Below the pieces are notes generated by a model. It was not told the origin of the DNA and did no database searches. It saw only the letters and a program-made list of their open reading frames with translations. Made by a program: the position numbers and the translations under genes. Positions 1 through 5,849 of a stretch of DNA of 9,942 nucleotides are shown in pieces. Location of the stretch: positions 1 to 9,942 of the forward strand of contig JACCXW010000320.1 in NCBI GenBank assembly GCA_013696785.1, given 5' to 3'. Within the stretch, counting starts at the first letter, position 1. Each line of letters opens with the position of its first letter. Origin of the DNA: Geodermatophilaceae bacterium (lineage in GTDB: Bacteria > Actinomycetota > Actinomycetes > Mycobacteriales > Geodermatophilaceae).

Positions 1-1075
1 GCCAGGCGGCGCTCGGCAGCCGGGCGGTCCGGGCGGCGGAGTCCTGTAGCTCGGCGGCGTCATCGGCCGTCGTGCGGACCGCGGGCATGGCTGCCCGGAC
101 CGCCGCGACGGGCGCGGTGAGCTCGAGAGCCCAGCCGGTGGCCAGCAGCTGCGCCGCCTCGACCGAGCGGGAGGTCGCGCCCAGCAATGCCGCCGACCCG
201 GCCAGTCGGGCCCGCAGCACGAGGACATCGCGGGCGTGCGGGTAGGGCGCCCGGGGTTCGGCGTACAGGTCGTCGCCGTCGTCCCAGATCGCGACGAGCC
301 CGAGGTCGGCCACCGGCGCGTACGCCGCCGCTCGGGTCCCGGCCACGACGCGCACCTGCGACCGGCTGATCCGCAGCCAGTTCCGGTACCGCTTGGCCGG
401 GCCGGTTTCGGCCGACAGCGTGACATGTCTGCTCACCCCAAGCGCCACAGAGAGGGCCGCGTCGACCCGGGCGAGATCCCGCCGGTCCGGGACCAGGAGG
501 AGGGCCCCCTTACCGCCGGCCGCGGTGGCCCGGGCGGCCTCGGCCAGCCGTGCCGGCCAGTCCTCGCCCGGCAGCGCCGTCCACACCGCCCGCGGCGCCC
601 GGCCGTCCCGCAACGCCGACAGGAACGTGGGTCCGGCGGAGTAGGCAGACCAGCCGTCAACTGACCCCGGCTCCGGCGGCGATGGTGGATCCGCGCCCGG
701 CTCGGCCTCGGTCCGGGCATGCCGTGGCGGCACCGCCAGCCGCAGCACGTCTGACAGCGAGCCGCCCCAGTGATCGGCCACCGCCCGGGCCAGTCGGGCG
801 ACCTCAGGGCCGAGCACCACCTCGGGTGACACGATCCGGTCGAGGTAGGCAAGCCGGCCGCCGTGCTCGCTGGCCGCCAGCCGCTCGAGGATGAACCCGT
901 CCACGAGCCGCCCGGAGAACCGCACGCGCGCCCGCACCCCCGGCCGGGCGACCTCGGCCAGGTGGGCCGGCACGAGATAGTCGAAGAGTCGGTCGAGGTG
1001 GGCCAGCGGTACGTCGACGGCGAGCCGGGCGATCGGGTCGGTGGCGGCCGGCTCGTGCTGCGCCGTCCGGGTCAC
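1..1075 (-). CDS. priA: PriA-like primosomal protein, N-terminal part (runs off the window)
   Basis: PriA promotes replication restart at stalled forks. The first 358 residues are visible and the gene continues past position 1. The N-terminal 3'-DNA-binding domain is recognisable: DVPLAHLDRLFDYLVP at residues 21-36 and GVRARVRFSGRLVDGF at 46-61. The region that should be the helicase is degenerate. Where PriA helicases carry GxTGSGKT there is ALPGEDWP (167-174), followed by ALLLVPD (191-197). GTRAAAYAP (246-254) matches the family GTRSALFAP motif. IWDDGDD (263-269) replaces the DEEH box. Actinobacterial PriA proteins are known to lack detectable helicase motifs, so this fits the phylum. The start is GTG at 1075, because upstream codons in this frame offer no other start and the next ATG is out of frame. 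There is no clear Shine-Dalgarno sequence. The gene lies 61 nt downstream of metK, separated by an inverted repeat. Confidence 0.88.
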   Translation of the reverse strand, partial: MTRTAQHEPAATDPIARLAVDVPLAHLDRLFDYLVPAHLAEVARPGVRARVRFSGRLVDGFILERLAASEHGGRLAYLDRIVSPEVVLGPEVARLARAVADHWGGSLSDVLRLAVPPRHARTEAEPGADPPSPPEPGSVDGWSAYSAGPTFLSALRDGRAPRAVWTALPGEDWPARLAEAARATAAGGKGALLLVPDRRDLARVDAALSVALGVSRHVTLSAETGPAKRYRNWLRISRSQVRVVAGTRAAAYAPVADLGLVAIWDDGDDLYAEPRAPYPHARDVLVLRARLAGSAALLGATSRSVEAAQLLATGWALELTAPVAAVRAAMPAVRTTADDAAELQDSAARTARLPSAAW

Positions 1076-1079
1076 CGCA

Positions 1080-1130
1080 TGATCATGAGGCGGACACGCC
1101 GCGACACACCGACGGATCGCCTCACGATCA
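1080..1130. repeat. Imperfect inverted repeat filling the metK-priA gap
   Basis: The arms TGATCATGAGGCG (1080-1092) and CGCCTCACGATCA (1118-1130) pair over 13 bp with one A-C mismatch at 1085/1125 and a 25-nt loop. In the minus-strand transcript the hairpin starts 7 nt after the metK stop and ends 4 nt before the priA GTG. No T-tract follows, so it is not a canonical intrinsic terminator. It could still act as a U-less terminator, a processing site or a structured priA leader. Bases 1078-1089 (CATGATCATGAG) are identical to 12 nt of the palindrome arm in pyrD, so a shared repeat family is possible. Confidence 0.6.
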
Positions 1131-1136
1131 CCGAGG

Positions 1137-2348
1137 TCAGGCGCCTGCCGCCGTACGCAGGGCGTCGGCGCGGTCGGTCAGCTCCCAGGTGAAGCCGTCG
1201 CCCTCGCGGCCGAAGTGCCCGTATGCCGAGGTGGCTGCGTAGATGGGCCGAAGCAGGTTCAGGTCACGGATGATGGCGCCCGGGCGTAGGTCGAACACCT
1301 CGGTGACCGCCTTGCTGATCGAGTCCAGCGGCACCGACTCGGTGCCGAAGCAGTCCACGAACAGCCCTACGGGCTCGGCCTTGCCGATGGCGTAGGCGAC
1401 CTGGACCTCGCAGACCCTGGCCAGCTTGGCCGCCACGACGTTCTTGGCCACCCACCGCATGGCGTACGCCGCCGAACGGTCCACCTTCGACGGGTCCTTG
1501 CCGGAGAACGCGCCGCCGCCGTGGCGGGCCATCCCGCCGTAGGTGTCGACGATGATCTTGCGGCCGGTCAGCCCGGCGTCGCCCATCGGGCCGCCGATGA
1601 CGAACTTGCCGGTGGGGTTGACGAGCAGCCGGTAGTCGTCGGACTCCAGGCCCAGCGCGACCAGTTCGGGCGCCACCACGTGCTCGGCGATGTCCGGCGC
1701 GAGCAGGGTGTCCAGGTCGATGTCCTCGGCGTGTTGCGAACTGACGACCACGGTGTCGAGGCGGACCGGCCGGCCGTCGATGTACTCGATGGTCACCTGG
1801 GTCTTGCCGTCGGGCCGCAGGTAGGGCACGGTCCCGTCCTTGCGCACGGCAGCCAGCCGCCGCGCCAGCCGGTGGGCCAGCGCGATGGGCAGCGGCATCA
1901 GCTCGGGGGTCTCGTCGCAGGCGTAGCCGAACATGAGCCCCTGGTCACCGGCCCCCTGGCGGGCGATCGCCGCCTCCTCCTCGTCACGCTGGGAGCCGCC
2001 GCCGACCCGCGACTCGTAGGAGGTGTCGACGCCCTGGGCGATGTCCGGAGACTGCGAGCCGATGGACACGCTGACCCCACAGGAATGCCCGTCGAAACCC
2101 TTCTGCGAGGAGTCGTAGCCGATCTGGAGGATCTTCTTGCGCACGATGGCTGGGATGTCGGCATACGTCGCCGTCGTCACCTCGCCGGCGATGTGGACCT
2201 GCCCGGTGGTGATCAACGTCTCCACCGCCACCCTGCTGCGCGGGTCGTCGGTCAGCATCGCGTCGAGAATCGAGTCGCTGATGGCGTCGGCGATCTTGTC
2301 GGGATGGCCCTCGGTGACGGACTCAGAGGTGAACAGACGTCGAGACAC
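1137..2348 (-). CDS. metK: S-adenosylmethionine synthetase (methionine adenosyltransferase)
   Basis: A cytosolic enzyme that makes S-adenosylmethionine from methionine and ATP, releasing phosphate and diphosphate. The predicted protein is 403 residues, the usual bacterial length. Visible signatures are TSESVTEGHPDKIADAIS near residues 7-24, with active-site His15 and metal-binding Asp17; the flexible active-site loop from about 106 to 131; GAGDQGLMFGYA (132-143); and the phosphate-binding GGGAFSGKDPSKVDRSAAY (277-295). The reading frame is open further upstream to an ATG at 2429. I chose GTG at 2348 because the conserved N-terminus (SRRLFTSESVTEGHPDK) begins there, a strong AGGAG precedes it, and the longer form would overlap the end of coaBC. 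It lies 38 nt downstream of coaBC and is probably cotranscribed with it. All key residues are intact. Confidence 0.97.
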   Translation of the reverse strand: MSRRLFTSESVTEGHPDKIADAISDSILDAMLTDDPRSRVAVETLITTGQVHIAGEVTTATYADIPAIVRKKILQIGYDSSQKGFDGHSCGVSVSIGSQSPDIAQGVDTSYESRVGGGSQRDEEEAAIARQGAGDQGLMFGYACDETPELMPLPIALAHRLARRLAAVRKDGTVPYLRPDGKTQVTIEYIDGRPVRLDTVVVSSQHAEDIDLDTLLAPDIAEHVVAPELVALGLESDDYRLLVNPTGKFVIGGPMGDAGLTGRKIIVDTYGGMARHGGGAFSGKDPSKVDRSAAYAMRWVAKNVVAAKLARVCEVQVAYAIGKAEPVGLFVDCFGTESVPLDSISKAVTEVFDLRPGAIIRDLNLLRPIYAATSAYGHFGREGDGFTWELTDRADALRTAAGA

Positions 2349-2352
2349 GGTG

Positions 2353-2357
2353 CTCCT
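2353..2357 (-). promoter_or_regulatory. metK ribosome binding site
   Basis: AGGAG on the minus strand sits 4 nt before the GTG at 2348. It is one of the best Shine-Dalgarno matches in the window and decides the metK start against the upstream in-frame ATG at 2429. Confidence 0.7.
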
Positions 2358-2386
2358 GCCGATGAGATTGCGGGACTGTCGCGAGT

Positions 2387-3613
2387 CTAGCGAGCCGGCT
2401 GAGCGAGACGCGCCGAAACCACGTCCCACACCGCGGCTGCCAGCTGCGTCTTGAGTCCGTGTGCCACGTCGACCTCGGTCCCGTCCGCGGACAGGATGAC
2501 GGCCTCGTTGGTACCGACCTCGAACGCCTTGCCGGCTCCGACTGCATTCACGACGAGCAGATCAGCGCCCTTACGGGCGAGCTTGTCCCGGCCGTGCGTC
2601 ATGACGTCGCCGTCGGCATCGCCGGTCTCGGCGGCGAACCCGACGATCACCTGCCCGGTGCGCCGGTCCCGGACCAGCTCGGTGAGGATGTCGGGATTGC
2701 GAACCAGTACGACGGGGTTCGGCTCACGGCCGTCCTTCTTGATCTTGTGCTGCTGGGTGTCCCGAGGCCGGAAGTCCGCCACCGCTGCAGCCATCACGAC
2801 GACGTCCGCGTCCGAGGCCGCGGCCAGCATCGCCTCGTGCAGCTGCGCGGCCGTGCCCACCCGGGTGACCTGCACTCCCGACGGATCGGGCAGCTCGACG
2901 CTCGCCGCGACCACTGCCACGGTGGCACCGCGAGCCGCGGCCACCTGTGCGAGCGCCCAGCCCTGCCGGCCGCTGGAGCGGTTGCCGAGGAAGCGCACTG
3001 GGTCGAGGGGCTCGCGGGTACCACCGGCGCTGATCAGGACACGGACCCCCGACATGTCGCGGGGCAATGCGTCAGGACGGGCCAGCAGCAGCAGTGCCAG
3101 GTCTGCGATCTGGGAGGGGTCGGGCATCCGGCCCGGCCCGGAATCCGTCCCGGTCAACCTGCCGACGGCCGGGTCCATGACGATCCCGCCGCGCCGACGC
3201 AGGGTGCCCACGTTGTCCCGGGTGGCCGGGTGCTCCCACATCTCGGTGTGCATGGCAGGGGCGTAGAGCACCGGGCAGCGGGCGGTGAGCAGCGTCGCGG
3301 TGAGCAGGTCGTCGGCCCGCCCTTGAGCGGCCTTCGCCAGCAGGTCGGCGGTCGCCGGAGCGACGGCGATCAGGTCGGCGGTCCGGCCGAGTGCGACGTG
3401 GGGCACGTCGGGAACATCCGTCCACACGTCGGTGGCCACGGAGTGCCCCGACAGCGCTTCCCAGGTAGCGGTTCCGACGAAATGCAGCGCCGACGAGGTA
3501 GGAACGGGTTGGACGTCGTGGCCGGATTCGGTGAGCAGCCGCAACAGCTCACAGACTTTGTATGCCGCGATCCCGCCACCGACACCGAGCACGACCCGGC
3601 GCGGTTCGGTCAC
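2387..3613 (-). CDS. coaBC: Bifunctional phosphopantothenoylcysteine decarboxylase / phosphopantothenate-cysteine ligase
   Basis: Two consecutive steps of coenzyme A synthesis: CoaB joins 4'-phosphopantothenate to cysteine, and FMN-dependent CoaC decarboxylates the product to 4'-phosphopantetheine. The protein is 408 residues, a typical fusion length. CoaC covers roughly residues 1-180: flavin-binding GVGGGIAAYK (10-19), the conserved His72 in PHVALGR, and PAMHTEMW (119-126), the substrate-clamp motif. CoaB covers roughly 188-405: ISAGGTREPLDPVRFLGNRS (194-213), AAAVADFRP (275-283), KIKK (290-293) and NPDIL (306-310). The flap reads TGTDSGPGRM (154-163), where E. coli has ACGDIGPGRM, so the E. 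coli cysteine position is Gly155. The start is GTG at 3613, just before the first flavodoxin-fold strand; a nearby ATG is out of frame. It lies 34 nt after rpoZ and 38 nt before metK. Also known as dfp. Confidence 0.96.
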   Translation of the reverse strand: MTEPRRVVLGVGGGIAAYKVCELLRLLTESGHDVQPVPTSSALHFVGTATWEALSGHSVATDVWTDVPDVPHVALGRTADLIAVAPATADLLAKAAQGRADDLLTATLLTARCPVLYAPAMHTEMWEHPATRDNVGTLRRRGGIVMDPAVGRLTGTDSGPGRMPDPSQIADLALLLLARPDALPRDMSGVRVLISAGGTREPLDPVRFLGNRSSGRQGWALAQVAAARGATVAVVAASVELPDPSGVQVTRVGTAAQLHEAMLAAASDADVVVMAAAVADFRPRDTQQHKIKKDGREPNPVVLVRNPDILTELVRDRRTGQVIVGFAAETGDADGDVMTHGRDKLARKGADLLVVNAVGAGKAFEVGTNEAVILSADGTEVDVAHGLKTQLAAAVWDVVSARLAQPAR

Positions 3614-3647
3614 GGCCCGGTCATCCGGACTTCGGCCGGAGCCCGGT

Positions 3648-3911
3648 CTAGACGTCGACTTCCTCGTGGGTCAGCAAGCCCTCGTTGATCTCGCGCAGCG
3701 CGATGGACAGCGCCTTCTCCTGCGGTGCGGTCGCGACCAGCGGGCCGACGTATTCCAGCAGGCCTTCGCCGAGTTGGCTGTAGTAGGCATTGATCTGCCG
3801 GGCGCGCTTGGCCGCGAAGATAACCAGGGCGTACTTGGAGCTGGTCCGGTCCAGCAGCTCATCGATCGGCGGGTTGGTGATTCCCTCGGGGACGGCGGCT
3901 ACTCCGGACAC
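3648..3911 (-). CDS. rpoZ: DNA-directed RNA polymerase omega subunit
   Basis: The omega subunit assists assembly of RNA polymerase by binding beta prime. With the GTG start at 3911 the protein has 87 residues, close to Streptomyces omega. The signature is clear: GITNPPIDELLD (10-21), SKYALVIFAAKRARQINAYY (25-44), LGEGLLEYVGPLV (47-59) and KALSIALREI (66-75). The frame extends upstream to a TTG at 3992 that overlaps the gmk stop as TTGA and would give 114 residues. I prefer 3911 because the extra 27 codons resemble no omega sequence I know and use many A- or T-ending codons (GCA, CTT, CAA, CAT, CCT, AGA, GTT, TCT), unlike neighbouring coding sequence. The Shine-Dalgarno sequence is weak (GAGAG, 11 nt upstream), so the start is less certain than the gene. 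Confidence 0.93.
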   Translation of the reverse strand: MSGVAAVPEGITNPPIDELLDRTSSKYALVIFAAKRARQINAYYSQLGEGLLEYVGPLVATAPQEKALSIALREINEGLLTHEEVDV

Positions 3912-3988
3912 AGAAACCAGCTCTCTCAGTTCGTTGCGAGGCGTATGGACAGTCCCTTGCGCCTCGGCGGCGGGAAGTGCCTCGGCGC

Positions 3989-4576
3989 TCAACCCGGCCG
4001 TTGGCGGGGATGTCGGACCAACTGTACCAATTCCTCGGCCGCACGGCCGACATCGTCGTTGCAGACGACGACATCGAATTCGCCTCGAGCGGCGAGTTCC
4101 ACCCGCGCCTGCGCCAGCCGGGCCGCGATCACATCGGCGGGTTCGGTGCCGCGCTGCACCAGCCGGCGTTCCAGTTCCGCCCAGCTCGGTGACGTCAGGA
4201 AGACCAGTTGGGCCTCGGGCATCGCGGCCCGGATCTGCCGGGCGCCCTGCAGTTCGATCTCCAGCAACGCCGGCAGGCCGTCAGCGAGGGTGCTGAGAAC
4301 CGGCTCGCGCGGAGTGCCGTAGCGGTATCCGGCAAAATTCGCCCATTCCAGCAGCGCCCCCTCCTCGGCCATCGCAGCGAAGTCGGCATCGCTGGTGAAG
4401 AAGTACTGGACCCCGTGACGCTCACCTGGCCGCGGCGGCCGGGTGGTGGCCGAGACTGACACCCAGACGTCGGGATACCGGCGGCGCAAAGCCGCGACGA
4501 CGGTTCCCTTGCCGACACCGGACGGCCCGGAGACGACCGTGAGTCGGGACTGATCCGAGGATCGGCGAGGACTCAC
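3989..4576 (-). CDS. gmk: Guanylate kinase
   Basis: Phosphorylates GMP to GDP with ATP, in guanine nucleotide synthesis and salvage. The predicted protein is 195 residues. The P-loop GPSGVGKGT is at 17-25. The GMP-binding region has SATTRPPRPGE (42-52), with Arg46 and Arg49, then Tyr58 in YFF, Glu77 in GALLEWANF and Tyr86 in YGTPR. These correspond to the GMP ligands known from yeast guanylate kinase. The lid and CORE helices follow (EIELQGARQIR, then LVQRGTEPADVIAARLAQAR). The start is GTG at 4576, since an ATG 11 nt upstream is out of frame and terminates at once. There is no strong Shine-Dalgarno sequence. It lies 33 nt downstream of mihF, an order conserved in Actinobacteria. The stop codon at 3989 overlaps the alternative TTG start of rpoZ. 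Confidence 0.97.
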   Translation of the reverse strand: MSPRRSSDQSRLTVVSGPSGVGKGTVVAALRRRYPDVWVSVSATTRPPRPGERHGVQYFFTSDADFAAMAEEGALLEWANFAGYRYGTPREPVLSTLADGLPALLEIELQGARQIRAAMPEAQLVFLTSPSWAELERRLVQRGTEPADVIAARLAQARVELAARGEFDVVVCNDDVGRAAEELVQLVRHPRQRPG

Positions 4577-4609
4577 GACGGCGTCATGCGGCGGTGGACC
4601 CGCTGCCGC

Positions 4610-4933
4610 TCAGGCCGGGTCGGAACTGAATTCGCGCTCCAGGGCCTTGCGCTGATTGGCTCCGAGCCCGCGAACCCTTCGGGTAGGTGAGATCTCCAGC
4701 CGTTCCATGATCTTCTGCGCCCTTGCCTTGCCGAGGCCGGGAAGAGCCTCCAATACGGCGGAGACACGCATCTTCCCCACGACAGTGTCGGTCTCGCCTA
4801 CCCGCAGCACATCCGCCACGCTCAGTTCCTGCCGCTTCAGGCGGTCCTTGACATCGGCCCGAGCCCTCCTGGCGGCGGCTGCCTTCTGCAAAGCATCGGC
4901 GCGCTGTTCAGCAGTGAGTTCGGGCAGGGGCAC
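4610..4933 (-). CDS. mihF: Actinobacterial integration host factor (mIHF/sIHF family)
   Basis: A small nucleoid-associated DNA-binding protein, structurally unrelated to the E. coli IHF heterodimer. It binds and bends duplex DNA and is needed for mycobacteriophage L5 integration and for normal chromosome organisation in mycobacteria and Streptomyces. From GTG 4933 it is 107 residues, as in S. coelicolor. It has a basic N-terminal helix (AAAARRARADVKDRLKR, 18-34), a middle VVGKMRVSAVLEALPGLGKA segment (51-70), helix-two-turn-helix residues 64-81, and RRVRGLGANQ (85-94). A GTG at 4942 would add three residues. I prefer 4933 because GAGGTGG lies 5 nt before it and the resulting N-terminus PLPELTAEQRADAL resembles LPPLTPEQRAAAL of sIHF. 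It follows pyrF by 88 nt, leaving room for a promoter, and precedes gmk. Confidence 0.93.
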   Translation of the reverse strand: MPLPELTAEQRADALQKAAAARRARADVKDRLKRQELSVADVLRVGETDTVVGKMRVSAVLEALPGLGKARAQKIMERLEISPTRRVRGLGANQRKALEREFSSDPA

Positions 4934-4938
4934 TGGGG

Positions 4939-4945
4939 CCACCTC
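4939..4945 (-). promoter_or_regulatory. mihF ribosome binding site
   Basis: GAGGTGG on the minus strand lies 5 nt before the GTG at 4933. It overlaps the alternative GTG at 4942, which itself has no properly spaced Shine-Dalgarno sequence. This favours the shorter 107-residue protein. Confidence 0.5.
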
Positions 4946-4988
4946 ACGTCGTGGAGGGCACGGTCGGGCTGACTGTGACGAAACTCCG

Positions 4989-5018
4989 AACCTAGCGAGC
5001 CACGGCGAACCGCTGCAA
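4989..5018 (-). promoter_or_regulatory. Candidate sigma-70-type promoter upstream of mihF
   Basis: In the 88-nt pyrF-mihF gap, the longest in the window, the minus strand carries TTGCAG (5018-5013) and TAGGTT (4994-4989) separated by 18 nt. This resembles the actinobacterial housekeeping pattern TTGACA-N16-18-TAGGAT. Transcription would start near 4982, leaving a leader of about 50 nt before mihF. It would let mihF-gmk-rpoZ and perhaps downstream genes be expressed independently of the pyrimidine operon. It is a match by eye only, and the -35 is imperfect. Confidence 0.35.
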
Positions 5019-5021
5019 CGG

Positions 5022-5849
5022 CTAGGCCGTCAGCGACGTGAGTTCATCGTGTATGCGATCGACGGCGGCACGCAGGGACGCCACGCCGGGTCCTCGGTTA
5101 AGCACGTCCCGCGACGTGCTCGGGAGGACGTCGGGCGACGCGGATCCGAACAATGCCCGGAGCTGGTCCGGCGTTGCGCCCTGGGCCCCCAGTCCCGGTG
5201 CCAGGATCGGTCCGTTCAGACCGGCGAAGACGTGCCCGGTCTGTCCGATCGTCGCGCCCACGACGACACCGACCGAGCCCATCGGGTCGTGCCCCGCGTT
5301 GGCACGCGCAGCCGCTTCGAGGATCTCCTGGGCCACCGTGGAACCGGACGCGGTCCGCGCGTGCTGCACCTGACGGCCCTCCGGGTTCGACGTCAGGGCC
5401 AGCACGAAGACACCACGGTCCTGCTCGACCGCCACATCCAGCAGGGGCTGCAGCGAGCCGAACCCGAGATACGGGCTGGCGGTAATGGCGTCCGCGGCCA
5501 GCGGACTCGCCGGATCGAGGTACGCCGACGCGTAGGCAGCCACGGTGCTGCCGATGTCACCGCGCTTGACGTCCAGGAGGGAGATCGCGCCGGCCTCACG
5601 GATGGCGAGCAGCGTCCACTCCAGTACGGCGATGCCGGCGCTGCCGAACCGCTCGAAGAACGCCGACTGCGGTTTGAGGACGGCGACCCGCTCGCCCAAC
5701 GCCTCGACGACGGTTGCGCAGAACCGCTGCAGCCCGACGGCGTCCACGCTCAGGTCCCAGGCGGAGAGCAGCCCCGGATGCGGGTCGATGCCGACACACA
5801 GTGGCCCGCGCGCGTCCATGGCCCCGCGCAGCCGAGCCCCGAACGTCAT
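5022..5849 (-). CDS. pyrF: Orotidine 5'-phosphate decarboxylase (type 2)
   Basis: The last step of UMP synthesis: decarboxylation of orotidine 5'-phosphate to UMP. The protein is 275 residues and belongs to the longer type 2 subfamily found in actinobacteria and myxobacteria. Motifs are LCVGIDPHP (17-25) with the first substrate-contact Asp, VLKPQSAFFE (57-66) with Lys59, and the catalytic LLDVKRGDIGSTVAAYA (91-107), where Asp93, Lys95 and Asp98 form the charged network. GATIGQTG and ILAPGLGAQGAT supply the phosphate-binding end of the barrel. ATG at 5849 overlaps the pyrD stop as ATGA (4 nt), implying coupled translation. The frame is open far upstream, but that sequence is antiphase to pyrD and not part of pyrF. 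The gene closes the pyr block before the mihF gap. Confidence 0.97.
   Translation of the reverse strand: MTFGARLRGAMDARGPLCVGIDPHPGLLSAWDLSVDAVGLQRFCATVVEALGERVAVLKPQSAFFERFGSAGIAVLEWTLLAIREAGAISLLDVKRGDIGSTVAAYASAYLDPASPLAADAITASPYLGFGSLQPLLDVAVEQDRGVFVLALTSNPEGRQVQHARTASGSTVAQEILEAAARANAGHDPMGSVGVVVGATIGQTGHVFAGLNGPILAPGLGAQGATPDQLRALFGSASPDVLPSTSRDVLNRGPGVASLRAAVDRIHDELTSLTA

Noticed and set aside
2349..2386. SAM riboswitch upstream of metK
   Set aside because: The gap is only 38 nt, too short for any known SAM riboswitch aptamer, and contains only the ribosome binding site.
1521..2390. Plus-strand open frame opposite metK (289 codons)
   Set aside because: Shadow of metK; repetitive Val-Gly-Asp-His composition and no family resemblance.
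2459..3688. Plus-strand open frame opposite coaBC (409 codons)
   Set aside because: Shadow of coaBC; low-complexity Gly, Arg, His and Asp composition with no domain signature.
4577..5021. Rho-independent terminator between pyrF and mihF or mihF and gmk
   Set aside because: Only a 5-bp hairpin (ACGGC-TAG-GCCGT) at the pyrF stop, and no T-tract.
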